A stretch of 64,000 bases of DNA, taken from positions 630,437 through 694,436 of the forward strand of contig NW_008246069.1 of assembly GCF_000281045.1 (NCBI RefSeq). The letters run 5' to 3'. The notes under the pieces were generated by a model. That model was not told where the DNA came from. It was given only the letters and a program-made list of their open reading frames with translations, and ran no database searches. The number at the start of each line of letters is the position of its first letter. Position 1 is the stretch's first letter. Of this stretch, positions 1 through 14,600 are shown in pieces. The position numbers and the translations under genes were made by a program. The stretch is from Saprolegnia diclina VS20 (Eukaryota > Oomycota > Saprolegniomycetes > Saprolegniales > Saprolegniaceae).

Positions 1-1693
1 CGCGTGGCGGCAGAGGAGGCGCTGGCCCGCCTCCGGCTCGCGCTCGTTGCAGCCCATCATGAGGTCGAGGATCGGGCTGCCGTTGGCGCCGACGAGGCGG
101 AACGCCTGCTTCTTGCCCGGAATCGTCACCTTGGACGTCTCCTGCGAGAGCTTGATGCGCGCTTGGCCGCCGATCTCGACGAGCTTGTAGACCATGCCGA
201 GCGCCGGCTGCGCCTGGCACGTCACGAGGTGCGTGCCGATGCCAAACGAGTCGATCTCGTGGCCCTGCTTGCGCCATGAGACATGTGAGAACCGAGTCTT
301 CAAGTGTACCTGGTCGTTGAGCGAGTTGAGGACGGCTTCGTTGATGTCGTTGGACGCGACAATGTTAAAGTTAGCAAAGTCCGGGAGATTGAACTTGGCG
401 GCCGCGGCCTTGAAGTGGCGACGCGCCTCCTTGGAGAGGTACGCAAGGTCGCCCGAATCGAGGCGGATGCCTTGCGCCTACGACACATTTGTTAGTTGAT
501 CGGTAGTTAGTCGGCCACGAGACGCACCTTGTAGCCAAGATCGTGGAGGGCGAGGGCGACGGCCAAAAAGTTGGGCACGCCCGACGAAAGCGTCTCGTAC
601 GTGTCGACGAGCGCCAAGAAGGCCTGCGGGAACGCGAGCGCATACGAGATGAAGGCCGCAAGCTCGCCCTATATAGGCCCATGAGCTGCTTGGTCGCACA
701 AAGCGCAAGGACGTACGTCGTTGGTGTTGTCGGCATTGAGCTTAGCGCGGTACTGGAGCGTGAGCGCCTTGAAGTCGACGCCGTTGAGCATCGTTTGCTA
801 CGATAGGCGTCAGTCAAGTAGCGAGATGGAGGGCGGGCTACCTTGACGTCGTCGAGCGAGCGGTGCGCCTGCACGAACGCGTGCGCGTGCGTGCCCTTGA
901 TCGGGATGCCAAAGAGCTTGCCGGCGAGGACGTTGCTCGTGCCGTGGAAGCCCGCCATGTATGAGTAGCGCGACGCCGAGATGCCGCCGTCCGGGCCCTG
1001 CGCGCGGCGCAAGCCAAACTCGAGGAGCGTCTTGTCTTTGCCAGCCGCCTTGATGAAGCGCGCGGCGTTCGTCGCGATCAAACTGGCATAGTTGAGGAGG
1101 TTGAGGAGGCCCGTTTCGAGGAGCTGCGTGATGCCGAGATGGCCCTCAATACGCAGAACAGGGATACGCGGGAACGCAATAGTGCCTTCCTTCAAGGCGT
1201 AGATCTACCCGGCGTCATAAGAGTGCTGCTTCTGCACGCCTGAGGCAATACCTTGACGTTGGAGCAGTCGAGCGAGAGGAGCCAGTCAAAGAAGCCAGCC
1301 TCCGTGCCTTGCGGCATGACGTCGCGCAGGTACGCCACATCCGACTCGGTAAACTTAAACGCGTTGAGGAAGAAGAGCACCTATGCACGGTCCATGAGAC
1401 GAGGTCGCTCAGTATGGCGAATGACGCTACCTCTTCGAGGCCAGCAAAGACCGTGAACTCGCCCTTGAACGGGTTCTTGCGGAAGAAGAGGTCGAACGTC
1501 GCGTCTTCCGTGTGACGGCCGACCTTCCAGTAGGCGTACGCCCTACACGCATTTGTACCGCGTTAGCCTTCGTATTTCGGTGCTTTACAGGCGGCGCCAC
1601 GTACATGGTGATCTGGTAGAGGTCCGTGAGGAGCGGCGTCACGAGTGCGTTCGTGGGCTTGGCGCCAGCGTAGGTGGACTCGGGGATGCTCAT
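1..1693 (-). CDS. NAPRT: Nicotinate phosphoribosyltransferase (3' end cut by window)
   Basis: Converts nicotinate, PRPP and ATP to nicotinate mononucleotide, the first step of the Preiss-Handler NAD pathway, in the cytosol. Seven exons on the minus strand fit one frame: 1693-1605, 1542-1431, 1380-1252, 1204-842, 797-717, 668-528 and 477 to the window edge. Introns are 44-62 nt with GT..TAG ends. Family signatures are the N-terminal [10 protein letters not shown], which is split by intron 1 and continues AYAYWKVG, then GFFDWL, the central [18 protein letters not shown] block, the PRPP-site region [12 protein letters not shown], and [11 protein letters not shown] near the cut end. The start at 1693 (MSIPES) gives a normal-length N-terminus; an in-frame ATG at 1753 is possible. 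Roughly the last fifth of the protein lies outside the window. The family assignment is secure. Confidence 0.93.
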
Positions 1694-2666
1694 GCTGCTG
1701 GGCTGGCGAATTGGCAAATGCCCCCCTTCGATCACCTCGTTATGGACGGCCAATCAGCGACAGTAATGAAAAGCACTTGGCGTTTGTATGGCTGCTGGAT
1801 TTCGGCGGCGACGCACATTTCCACCAATCAAGAGCGAGTGCATACAAACTCGAAGAGAGTCGCCAACGACCATACGGTGGGACAACCCAAGACGCCGCTC
1901 AAATAGTGTGTGCCTTGATGACACATCATCCCCGGAGCTCCTTCGTCGTGGCACGACGGCGGCTGCGCGAGGATCGGCACCATGAGTGCGACTAAGCTGC
2001 ACCAATGACACTACGATCTGTGATTCGATCGACAGTGAAAAGAAGTTGCTTGTCCACGTGATCCTCGACTACCGGCAAGCAGGCGACAGATGGAAACATC
2101 ACTCTCTCGCTAGGCTGTAGTAGACACGGGTCCTTGCGACCGCCACCCATGTTCCCATTCAAATTCAAATGCCATCGAAGAACCTGGTTGTACGACTGTG
2201 TCGGTAGAAGGGAGGAGTGCGATGGATGTCCCGACGTCCTCGTGTACCGGTACTAGGACAAGCATCCGTGCACTGTCGACTAATTTCTAAAATCAGACGC
2301 GTCGATTTTAGGTGCAATGACAGGCGACCGCAAGCTGCCAGAGGACTCAGCTGCATAGAACTGGTCCTGACGATGGACGCGCAGGTGTCTCGTCTTGGCC
2401 GACGCGACGCACGCACGGTGCGCGGGGCGCCATTTTTCACCCAAGTCGCACACTATTTGCTGGGTGGAAATGTGACAAATGGCCTTTTTCACACCGTTCA
2501 AGCAGCACGTGGTTCAAACAACCTCGGCGCGATCATTCTGCTCAGCGGGTCGTCCATGCAGCCAGAGCTACGAGCGCCACGATAGACTGCTAGTACAAGT
2601 AGCTAATCGTGCGATTATAGCTTTCACAGAGAAATATATATCTTGATCAACACGGACATGGCTACA
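1694..2666. other. Intergenic, no gene seen
   Basis: About 970 bp between the start of NAPRT and the stop of the dynein heavy chain. Only short, mutually overlapping frames occur and none has a recognisable domain. It should hold the NAPRT promoter and the dynein terminator region; no specific motif was identified. Confidence 0.6.
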
Positions 2667-5600
2667 CTACTCGCCGAGGAAGAGCGCGACGCCACTTATG
2701 ATCCACTTGGCCGGGTCGCCCGAAATGGGCAGCGAGATTTCGACAAGCATGCGTTCGCGCGAGATCTCATAATAGAGCGGCACTTTGATGCACGCGTCCT
2801 TGGCGTACGGCTCGCGGTCGTCGTCGCGCGTGTAGGCAACGTAGCACGTGGGCACTGCGACGAGCTCCTGGGCATCCGACGACGGCTCTTGGAGCGACCC
2901 GCCTTCAAAGGAAGCGCCTTGGAGCAGCAAGCCGCCGAGCGCAAACCATTCAATGGACCCTACCCCGCAAACATGAGGCTTCTTGGAAAGAGCAAATGCT
3001 AAACCGGTCGCTTTCTCTTGTTCCCAGCACGAGACGAGCTTCATGCCGTCCATCGAGCACTGCAGCGTCCGCGCCGCCTGTTGCCGCAGGGCGTTCAAGA
3101 ACGTGCCGGGTTGCAGCACTTCCGAGAGGTCCAGTGGGCGCGACAGCAAGGAGCCTTTGGCGCAATCTTCCTTCCACTCGGCCAGCGCGCGCTTTCGGAG
3201 CGCGAGCGCGCGGAGCCAGACTTGCACGACGTCGCTGCTGCCTTCCCATCGGTTGCTCCAGTCGCTTGGCACAATACCAAGAAGCAACGACGCCGCAATC
3301 GTTTGAATCGTCGGCGTCAGCAAGCCCGTACCGTATATGACTTTCTTGATGCTCATGAGGCCGCTGTTGACGTACATGGCGAGCTCGGTCGCGGCCGCGT
3401 TCTCCATGGCCACAAAGGCTTCGACCGGCGACGCATTGGGCTTGGCGTCGACCTTCGCACTGCTCGCTTGGTCCAGATGCAAGCTCGATGTGAGTTTGGC
3501 CCAGTTCTCAATCAGCGGCCCGAGGACGACGCGCCACACATCCCGATCAAACTTGCTCGAGGCTTGGGCGCTGTTGTTGAGCGTGCGCAGCTGCGCAATC
3601 ACGGCCGATGACGCCGACCGCTGCACCGATCGCTCAATGTTATCTGGCAGCCCAAAGAGCTTGGGCGGGTCCGTCTCGGGCAAGTGCTCGATGAGCGCCA
3701 CGTAGTCGTCCCGCCGGTCGGACGCCGGGATCTTGACGCCTTTGCAGAGAGGACTTTTCCCAGCGACCACGTCAGGTGCAAAGTACATTTGAAGGTACAC
3801 GCGCAGAACACGAAGATCGTACGGGTTGTCGATGCGGCCGCCGTAGATAGCATTCTCCATGAGACCGTGGACCGCCGCCCAGTCCACCGCCGTTGCCGAA
3901 GCAGCGACGTCCAGCACGTTGAAGCCGGCGCGGAGGTCGCCAAAGCTAAACTCGTAGAACTTCGTCCACCCTTGGGGCAGGTACGTGCGTCGCTCTTGCA
4001 GCAGCGAGTGAAAGAACGCTAGGAGAAAGAGTAGCTGCATGCGCGGGACCGAGCTGCCAGTCTCGAGTGCAAACGTTGCGTACGTTCGCAGAAGGTTCTT
4101 CTTGAGGCCCGGCGGCGACTCGTAAGTGACCTTCAAGCTCTGCTCGAGTAAAATGAGCGGAAACCCATCGTGGGCCTCGGTCGTACACCAGAGCCGAAAC
4201 TTGCGGTGCGGGTTGAGTGCGTTTAGCTCCTTCTCCAAAACGACGAGCCATGCGACGACAAGGTGGAGGTTCTGGAGGCAGAGCCACTCGCCGTTCTCGG
4301 CTGTTGTGCGGAGCAGGCTCAGTGCCTTCTCTTGCTGCCCGCCACCCATGGCGACCTCGAAGTAGTGCTCACGACCGACCATCTCGGTCGCGACCTCCTC
4401 GAGCTCTTTGGACGGATCGGCGCCGGCGGTTGTGAGCAGCAAGACGGGCGTCGTGCTTGACGCCTCGTTAGTCGCAAGGTCCTTAAAGTCGAGTGGCGGC
4501 GGCGTCAGCGTCTTGACTTTGAGGATCGTGCAAATGAAGTTTTGGATCGCACTCTGCAGTCGATCGGGCCGAAGCGCCTGCACCAAGAGCACCTTCTGGA
4601 ACGGACTCAGGCTCTTGTCGACTTTGGCGTGAAAGCCAACTTCGCAGTCGGTGGCCTTGGACCAGCGCAGCCAAATGTCGTTGGCGTCCAACTTGAGGTT
4701 CGCGGCGAGGCGCGGAAACGTCTCCACAAAGAGCGTGTAGGCATCGCGGCGGTCGGTCGCGGCCCACTCGGGCAGCGGCGCTTCCTTCTTTGCGTCGGCC
4801 ATGAGGTCGCCGACAAAGTACTCCCACTCGTTGGGTTCAAACGCGTCCGGGTGCGTTCCGTGAATCAAATGCAAACCAAACATGGGCCGGTGCTCCTTAA
4901 AGAGGGACCGCCCCACAAACATGAGCACTTTGGTCTCGAGGACAGGCGAGAGCCGCGCAATGCGCTCCTTGATCGAGCTCACATCCATTTTCGAAGCCAG
5001 CGTCGCCTTGAAGAGCCCGATGAAGCTCAGGAGCGAGAAGCGGTACATGTGGCTCACGCTGTGCAGCGCCTTGACGAGGAAGAAGAGCCGCGCGCCGTCT
5101 TTTGCAAACGGCGCGTAGATCGCGCGCTGGTCGTCGAGCTCCTCGCTTTTCGTCGCCGACTTGCGCAGCGCATCTTCAATGTCCGCCGACGTTGCTTTTG
5201 TGCGCGTGAGGCTCTCGATCAACGTCGTGTTGTCGAGGATGTCGCCTTCGGACGTCGCCAGCGCTTGGAGCAGCTGCTTCTCGAGCGATGCGAGCTGCAC
5301 CTTGAACTCCTCTTCGTTCTTGAGGAGCTCGCTCTTCTGCGACTCGAGCTCCGGCTGCTCGTTCTGGATCGTCACCCCGAGCAATTGGCCTTCGAGCCCC
5401 GACTTTGTGACGGTGAAGTTGACAACGTTGACGATCGCCCGCGCGTCCGGCGGTAAGTCCGGGTCCGGGTTGCGTGTCACGAGCACGAGTCGAAAGTTGT
5501 CGTTGTAGTCGACGTCCTTGTCGCCAAGTCGGACAACGTACCGAGGTCCTTCGTGGTTCAGGTCTTTTCGAATGAGCGGGTACAGGTACGGCTCGACCAG

Positions 5601-8600
5601 GTCGACCTCGAGGATCGCGAGTGTCTTGCCAAACCGAACGGCTTGCTCGACGAGCGACACGAACCGCGGCTCTTGGGACTGCACGACCGAGAGGGGCCGC
5701 GTGGCGTCTTTGGCCAAGTGCGCTTGGAGCCAGCCCGTGGCAGCGTTAGCCGGGTCAATGATGAACGGACACCGCTCTTTCGTGTAGTGGACGATGAGCC
5801 CGTTCTCCATCGAGAGATTGTCCGCCGGCAAGCTCATGCTCTTCCATGTGAGCATCTCCGACTCGGAACTCAGCAGCTTGCGGTAGTCAAAGGCCGTCGT
5901 CGAGTCCATGGCTGCGTCCCAGCCTCTCGAAATCGTCGCGCGCTTGTCTTCAGAGCACTGGCCGAGAAACGTTGTGAAGCCAGACGCCATGAGGAGCTTG
6001 AGCGGCAGCTCGACAACGCGCTGCTCGAGGTCCTTGACTTGGGCCGACCACCGAGTTTGCTCGCCACCGAGTTTGCCGAGGAGCCCCTGGGCTTTCTGCA
6101 GCGTCGCTTCAGCCCGCTCCAAGCCGACGCGGAGGATTTCCGCCTCCTTGGTCTTTTCACCAAAGAGCGACTTCATCTCGTCCACTTTGACGTCAATGGC
6201 CTTGAGCTCGCCTTCGCACGACTGGAGGCGCTGCTGCGACGCTTCTAACGACCGCTTGGCTTCCGCGAGGTCGGCTTCGAGCGGCTCGATCTTGGCGAGG
6301 ACGACGCTGTACTTCATATTGGCCTTGACCCAGCCCGCGAGCGGCGCCGCGGCCACGCTCACGCGGTAGATGTTTTCGTGTTCGAAGGACGCCGCTTTCG
6401 CCTTGAGCAATTTTGTGACCGCCTTGGCAATCTCGGGCGTAATGCGGCGCGAGTCGTAGTTGGAGATATCGTCCTTGACGCCGCGGTTCCCAAGAAATTT
6501 CTTCATGCTGTTCCACGACGTGTCTTGGATGCCGAGGAGCATGAGCACGGCCGACAAGACGTCGTGGATGGGCTCGGGCGGCATCTTGAGCGACCGAATC
6601 TCGTTGATGTTGTCCGACTTGATGGCGCCGACAGCCTCCTTGGCCGACTGCAGCACGGGCGTGATCTCACTCAGCTCGTCTTCGATCTCGCGCTTCCGAG
6701 CGTTCGTCGACTCTTCAGCTTTGGCGAGTTGCTTCTTGAGGTCTTCGACCTCGCGCCGGTTGACAGACGCACGGTCCAAAGCGCGCTTGATCTCGTCCAT
6801 TGCCTCGTCGGCCGACACTTGCGCGGCGCCAAGCTCGCGCTTCTTGATGACAGCACTCTTGCTCAGCTCGTCGACGGTCGACGACGCTTCTTCGAGTTTG
6901 CTGAGCCCGCTCTTGAGGTGCGTCACGTCCAGAAGCAGCTGCTTGGACTTTTCAGTAAAGAGATCCGACCACGTGGTGAGGAGCGCAATGTACTCACGGG
7001 GCGTCGCCCCCAAGAGCTGCACCGAGCTATAGATGGTGTGGACCATATTCAACAGCTGGACTTTGGCCACTTGGTCGGTCAGAAGCTCCGAGCCCGAGAG
7101 GAGCATCTCGGGCACCTTCTTGAGACTCTGTTGGCTCCAGTCGCCCATCCAAGCAATCGTGCAGCGCGTGTACAGCGCCGGGTTGCTCTCGCAGCGCCGA
7201 ATGAACGCGTCGTTGCACGCGTCCATGCTCAAGACGAGGTGCAAATTGGCTTGGACGCGCGACACGAAGAACTCGTACACGGTCTTGTAGACGCCACTAG
7301 TGCACTCGAGCATCTTCTCCTTGAGCGGACCCAGCAGCGGCTCGAGCTCTTCGTGCGAGTAGAGCCCCGGGACCTCGCCCGCGCTCAGCAGCGAGTTGGT
7401 GAGCTCCAAAATCGCGTCTTCGCTGAAATGGTGGTCCTCCAAGTACAAGACGGCGTGGTCGCCGTCAATGCCGGCGCACTGGACAACGGCCTTGAGGTCG
7501 ATCTTGAAGGTCGCGGCGTTGTAGTGACGCGTGATCGTCGGCGTGAAGAACTTGTACCCGAGCATGTGCGCCAGCAACGTCGTGGCCGTTCGTCGCCCGA
7601 CGCCGGCCGAGCCAATGAGGAGGAGCGCGCCGCCGAGCTCCGAGAGCGCACGGTCCACGACCGCAATATGATCGAGGATTTCTTCAAACAAAAGCATGTG
7701 CAGATCCTTCTCTTCGCGCTCGTAGAGCACAATGCCTTGGGCGATCGCTGCTTGGAAGTCCTCGGACGCCATGCGCCGCAGCGGTACGATGAGCGCGTCT
7801 TCTACGCGCTTCGTTCCCAGCGACGTAAAGTAAACGTCTTGGAGCTTGGCATTATGGCGCCATTGGGTCTTGAGGATCGTGTGCATCGCCGAATCAAACT
7901 TGGCCTTGTTCTCACTATCGACGAGCCGGTCCTGGAAGAGCCGGCGGGCTTCGTACGCGACCACGTCCAGAAGCTCTTCGTGCTCGAGGTCGTAGCGAAG
8001 GAGCCCGAACGTCCACTGCGTCACGTCCCGGGGCGTAAAGAGGTAGTGCCGGTGGTCGTCGACGCTGAATTTTGACCGCACGCTTTCGTAGAGCTCGACC
8101 ATGGACGTCGCGAGTTTGTCGCGCGTCGAGGGTTCGCGCAGCATGGGCGCGTCGACGCCTTGCAGAAACGTCGAGTAGACCGCGCCGAGCTCGTCGCCGC
8201 TCGGGTAGTCCATCGAGGCGACGCGGACGACGGCCGTAAAGCGGGTCGAGAGCATGTGGCGCCCGACAGTGGTCGCTGCGTTCATCGACGCCACGATCTG
8301 GACGCGCTCGACGCCGAGGAACTCGAGGTTCGGGTCATAAAACCCCTGGAACGTGAGCAGCTGCTGGAGGAACGCGATGAGCATGCACGTGTCGTACATG
8401 TCGGGTTTTGGCAAGTTGATGTCTTTGAGGTACAACACGAGGCGGTCGCCGTCGCGCGGTCGGTAGACGCGCCCGCTATTGGTCGAGAAGAGCGAGCAGC
8501 ACTGCGCAATCTTGGCGATGACGTGATCGGCCGTCGTTTGCGCATTGCAGTGCAGCACCGAGAGCGTTGCACCCTTGAGCGACAGGAACGCTTGGCGAAT

Positions 8601-11600
8601 CAAGAGGTTCTTGCCACAGCCTTCGGGCCCGACGAGAATGAACGGCTCCATGCGCTCGACCCACGGCTTGACGACATCGAGCCCGCGCTGCATGGACATA
8701 GTTTGCACCACAGATTGACGCGAAATGGGCACGTCGCTGTCGCCGTACACGCTGCGCTTGGTCTCGTACGCGGTAAAGGACGACCCGACGCAGTAGCAGT
8801 CGAGCGGTGCGCTCATGTCTGGCGGTCGTTCGTTCGAGAAGAGAAACACCGCCTTCGCAAAGGTGGCGCGGTGACTCAGCGATAGATTGGCGCCGAGACC
8901 GCGGATGAGCGCGCACACAAACTCGGACCGGGTCGTCGCACCGGCCACGTGCGAAAGACCGTTCATGATGCTGCCAACTGTCGTTGTCGCGACGACTTTG
9001 TCGTACTTGGCGGCCTCGGCGAGCCCGAGGAGGAAGAGCTCGTCGATCCACTTGCCGAGATTCGTCGCGTCGGGTTGTTGCGCGAGCCACTTGGTCACGA
9101 GTCGCTTCATGTCCATGTCTTCGTCGCTGAGGAAGATCATGCCCATGCGCGAAATGGTCGCGGGCGACGCAAACCGGAGATCGTGCGTCTCGAACACAAA
9201 GTTGACGTTCGGACCAAAGTTGATGCGCTCGCCGTTTGGCAGCGTCAGTAGATGGTTGTCGTCCAAGACTGAGTTCAGCGACTCGATCCATTCCGGGTCC
9301 ACGTCGCCGTCACAGACGATCCACGATCGAACGTGCTCGGGCTCCTTCACGACCTTGCGGGCGGCGTCCGTGAGCACGCCGTCGTGCCACTCGCGCGTGT
9401 CCAAGTCCATGTGCCCGAGAAGGCGCTCGCGCGGCATCGACTTGGGGTTCATAATGTGCGTCTTGACGAGCTGGCCGCACTGGATCATAGCTTGCTGAAG
9501 GACTTGCCACACCGTGCTTTTGCCCGACCCGGACGGCCCCACGACGACGCAGCCCATGCGCTGGTCCAAACTCTCCTTGAGCTGGAGCATCTTGCGGATC
9601 TGGAGGTCGTCGACTTGGCAGCAAAAAGGCTTTTGGGCCATGACGACGCGAATCGCGGCTTCGAGGTCGCCACCGGCAATGTCGGAAGACGCAATGCCCG
9701 GAAAGACGTCGCCAATGAGCGCGAGGAAGCGCTGTGCGTCGCCAAACGTTAATTTTGAGAGCGTGTTGATGCGGACGGCCTTGATGAGGATCTCCGTCTC
9801 GGCAGCTGGCGAGAGACGCGTGCCCGCCGCCTTCTTCGCCAGCTGCAAGAGCTTGCCGCCCGTGTTGAGAACAGCTTTGAGAGCGCGTAGTCCCCAGTCG
9901 TAGTGCTGCTGTGGCGTCAAGAGCTGCCTTGAGAGCGTGTACAGCGACACGACTTTGGACGCAATGTCTTTGGCTTCCGCAAAGCCCTCGGACGCCAAAA
10001 TCACCTCGGCAATCAAGTTGTTGTCTGGCCGCCCCATCGCGACGGGGCGAAACAGAGCTTTCAAGTTGTCGGGCAGCTTGGACCGCCCTCCGTAGCCCTT
10101 GCCCGCAGGATTGAGCGTCACAAAGATGCCTGCGTTAAAGTCGACGTCCACGTGGCGACTCAGGAGCTGGATCGAGCGCACGTGGTTCTTGATCGCGTCC
10201 TGAATGAGTTGAATCTGCTGCGAAATCGCCGAGAGCTGGTCTTCCTTGAGTCGGTTGAACTCGTCGAAACAGCCCCACGCACCGCACTTGACGAGACCGA
10301 TGAAGATGCGCCCCATGCTCTGAAAGTCAATGCCTTCGTCGCAGTTGAAGACGAGCACTTGGCGGCCAAACTGCCCACCGAGCGCCTTGACACTCTCGGT
10401 CTTGCCCGTGCCTGCGGGCCCGTACGGGTTGCCGCCAAAGCCCATGTGCATGCCTTGGGTGAGTGTGAGGTAGCACTTGTCGGTGAGCGGCGTGTGCACG
10501 AGCTTGGGCGCGTTCCCTTGGTACTCGTACGTGTACGCGAACGACGCGTCGTGCATCTTGATGACAACTTTTCCACTTTTGTCGAGGTAAAACCGCAGCT
10601 GCTTTTGCCACAGCCAGTCCGAGAGGCTCGAGACGTGCGCCACTTGGTCGCAGATGTCAATGTGATGGACCAGGTCGAGCACAAGTGCCTTGACTTTGAG
10701 ATGCATGAGCGGCTCGTTGCTCAAATCCAAGGACGTCAGCTCGCGCAACGTCTCTTGTAATGTGTGCTTGAGGTCGGCGACAGTTCCGTTCTTGATGGCG
10801 GCTTCGCACTGTGTGTTGAAGCGCAGCTGCTCGGCAAGACAGAGCACTTGGCTTGGGTACTCGGCGTAGTCGGGCGACGACGCACTCGCTGCCTTGCTCA
10901 CAAGGACGGTGAGCGTCCGGCGCATCTCTTCCGTAAGCGCCTCGAGCCACTCTTCGACGGCACTCGTGACAGCAACGGGAGCGATAAGAGGCACCTTTTC
11001 GCCGGCGGCCGAGCACATGGCCGAGATGGCGTCCTGGCTGTCGCTGAACTCGACCCGGTGAATCCCTTGGTAGAGCTTCTTGAGGTGGCTCTGAATCACG
11101 GCCGGGTTTTGCGATTGGCCGAGGATCTCGAGGAGGTCTTCGTCGCCAATAAAGTAAAAGCGCGGGAAGCGCGACCGCTTCTCCTCCAAAAAGTCAGCAA
11201 GGGCTTTTTGGCAGCGCTCGAGCTGGTCGACCATGGTCGCGAGACGCTCGGGCAGCTGCGGAAAGAGCATGTCGTCGGCGAGGTTGAAGAGCTTCGGGTC
11301 GGTCTCAACCTGCCGCATAATGTCGCGGAACTCGTCGTCGACGCGCTTGAAGCGCGCTTGCTCGCTCGGCAGCGCGCCTTTCCCGAAGATGGGCTCGAGG
11401 TAGACCCACTTGCGCTGGATCACATTGAGCTGGCTCAAGCCTTGGTCGAGGAGCGCCATCTTGGTCTCGTACTGTGCCGCTTGGTCGGCGAAAGGCTTGA
11501 AGAATTGCGACTCTTTGAGCGAGGCCAGGAGCGACTGGTTGTCGCCGAGGGCCAGCGTCGTGTCCTTCCAGTCCTTGATGATACAAATGCGCTTCCCGTT

Positions 11601-14600
11601 CGGGTCGTGCTCGAGCAGTGAGAGCTCCGCGGTTTGCGTCCACGCCTTGAGCTCCTGGAGCGCGTCGCGGATTGTGACCTCGCCCTGCGCACGCGCGTGG
11701 AGCACCTTGACGAACTGCAGCGTGGCTTGGGCCTCGAGCACCTCGAGGCAGCCGAGAAAATGGCCGACGTTGAGCTGCATGAGGCTCACGCCTTTCGGAA
11801 TACCCAGCTTCCGGAAGAGCTGCGTCCAGTGCTCCTCCTTGAACGGGTCGCCGCGACAGAGCTTGAGCGTCGGCAGCGCGCGCTTGAGATGACCCGTGTG
11901 GTCCAGAATGCGCTCGACGACGCTCGTGCGCTCGACGGATTTCAGTGTCTCGGCCCACTTGGCGCCGAGATCGCCGAGATCAAAGATCTTTTCACGGAAC
12001 GTGATCCAGTCCTGACTCTCCAGCACGTCCAGCTCGGCGTGGTAGTCCTTGTAGAGCCGCCAGTTGGTCTCAACCTTGGTAATGTCGGCTTCGATGTTTC
12101 CGAGGCCGTCAAAGGTCGGAATGGTCATCTGGAACGTCGTGCAGTTGTCCACAAGACCTTTGGCCCGGCCCGAGATGTCGTTGAGCTGATCACGCCAATC
12201 GACGAGCGCCACGTAGATCTTTTCCACTTCGTCGTTTGCCCAGTTGGAGATCTCGACGGGCTTGAGCGCGAACCAGCGCTGGCCAAACTTGTCGATCTCG
12301 ACGTTGCACTCGATGACTTTGGCTTCGAGCTCGCCCTTCAAGCTCTCGCGCTGCTCTTCGATCATCTCGTTGAACGCTTCGAGCGCAATCTCGAAGTTTT
12401 CCCACTTGGATGGGACTTGGCTCAGGCGTGAGACGACGTCGGTCGTGTCAATGCTGCCGCCCGTCGTCGAGTTGAGGAGCAGCGTTTTCTTCTTCTCGGC
12501 CGTCGCCACGAGCGCCTGGAAGCTGCTGCGTTGGGCGTCGATGGTCTTCCAGTCCCCTTTGGCGGCGCCAATCTCGTCGATGCTGTGTGGTCGTTTGTTG
12601 AGCTTCTCCATCGACGTGTCAAGGTACTCTTCTACTTGCTTCAAGTGGGTCGTAATGCTCTTGCGGAGACTCTGAAGAAGGCTGTCTTGCAGCCGCGTGA
12701 GGTGGTCGTCAATACCGGCTTTCAACGGACTCAACGAGACGCTGACGCAGTCGACTTTGAGCAAATCGGGGATCTTATCACACTCTTTGCGTTTGAGTTT
12801 GAGCGCCTTGAGATTGCTGTCCCAGTCGCCCACGTCGACGAGGAGAGACTCGAGAACGCTGTCGAGGTCGGGCGACCGCGTGAGGCACGTCCACTCGTCG
12901 TACTCGAGAAGGACGGCTTCGAGCTTGGCGAAGAGCTTTTCGCCGTTGCGGTAGACGTGGACGATCCCCGCGGCGTTGTGGTCGGTCATGGGCGCGAAGA
13001 CGCCGGGGTTCGCAAACCCCTTGAAGATCGACGGGCGCCCAATGAACTTCTTCATCGCCTTGTAGTAGTTGGTGCGGACATCTTCGATCGGCGGCTTGAG
13101 CGCGAGTCGGCCCTTCGGTGGTAAAATCACGTCCACCTTGACGTCCGGGAGGTTTTCGTTGAGGCTCTCGAGACCGATCTGGTACGCGGCTTCGAGCACC
13201 TTGTACAGCTGGTGGTCCCAGTAGAGCTGCCAGCGCTTGGTCAACGACGCTTCGTACTTTCGAATCGTGCTCGTCAAGAACGCGCGGATCGCATCCAGTC
13301 GGTCTTTCCACTTGTCGGGGAACCGAAGCAAGTCGACGTCCATGAGCAAGACGAGGTCGTCGCCGATCTTGTCGTGGGCGCGCCGGAGCTTGCGGTTTTC
13401 GATCGAGAGCGCGTCCGCGGCTTGCTGGAGCATGCCAACGTACTCTTCGCACTCTTCCAAGTTGTTCCACGTCACATCAATGGCCTTGGGCTTGGACGTC
13501 TTGGTGGTGGCCGTCGAGAGCTTCCCGGGGCGCTTGACGATCCCCTCGAACGCCATGAGCGCGTCCAGGAGCATCGGCTTTTGCTCGTCGATGATCTGCG
13601 CCTCCATGTTGTTGTAGAAGTTGGCCACCTTCTTGAGCGTCACGCCGAATCGGTAGTACTTTTCGGCTTCGGTCGCGACCTCGAGGATCTTGGGGGGCAC
13701 CCACGGCTGGCCGTCGCTCAGCTCGACGAGCGTGCGCACGTCGCGAAGCAGCGTGACGAGGAACTCGCTGTAGTTGACCGTGAGGTTGCCGCTCTTGTCG
13801 ATCTCGATGAGCCGCCCCGTGAGCTTGAGGTCCGACGTCCGCAAGCTCTCAAGTACATCGTCTTGCCACGCCCGAACGTGTTCGGTGAGCATGCCCTTGA
13901 CCTTTGTCAGCACGGTCTCGGCCGCGGTTTGGAAGCCGCGAAAGCCCGGAAGGTCGCTGAGCACCGTCGTCGCCAGCGTCACGAGGTGCGAGACTCGGTT
14001 GCCGAGCATTTTGCCCCATACGATGTAGTTGACTTTGGCCGAGAGGTTCTTTCCGCTCGGCGCTTCGTCGGGTCCGCGCGTCTCAAAATCCGATTCGATC
14101 TGATCGAGTTGCGCAAGGAGCTGGCCGAGGAGGCTGTCGCGCTCGCTCGCGAGGAGCGAGGCGATCGCGGGGCGTGTGAGGAGGTGCTTGTACTGCTGGA
14201 GGTACCGAAGCGCCGTCGTGGGCTTGGAGAGCACGGACGAGAGCCGCTCTTGGAGGTTCGCGCCTACTTGGGCTTCGATGGGCGCCAGAATCGTCTCGAA
14301 CGCGGCGACGGCGGACTTCCACGCCCCCACCGTGTACGCGTTGTAGTGCAGCGGGTAGACGCGCTCGAACACATCAAAGGCCGTTGGCGGCAGCGGCTCG
14401 TTTGCGAGGGACAAGAGCTCTTCGTACGTCGTGCGAAGGCGCAGGATCTCGCGGAGTCGCGAACCGAGGGCCGGGAGAAAGGCTTCGGCAAGCGCTGGGC
14501 CGCGCCACGGGTGCTCGTCGTAGGACGGCCAGAAGGTCCCCGTGAGCTGCTCCACGTGGCCGCACCACTTTTCGCAAAGCGCCACCGACTGGGAAAGCGC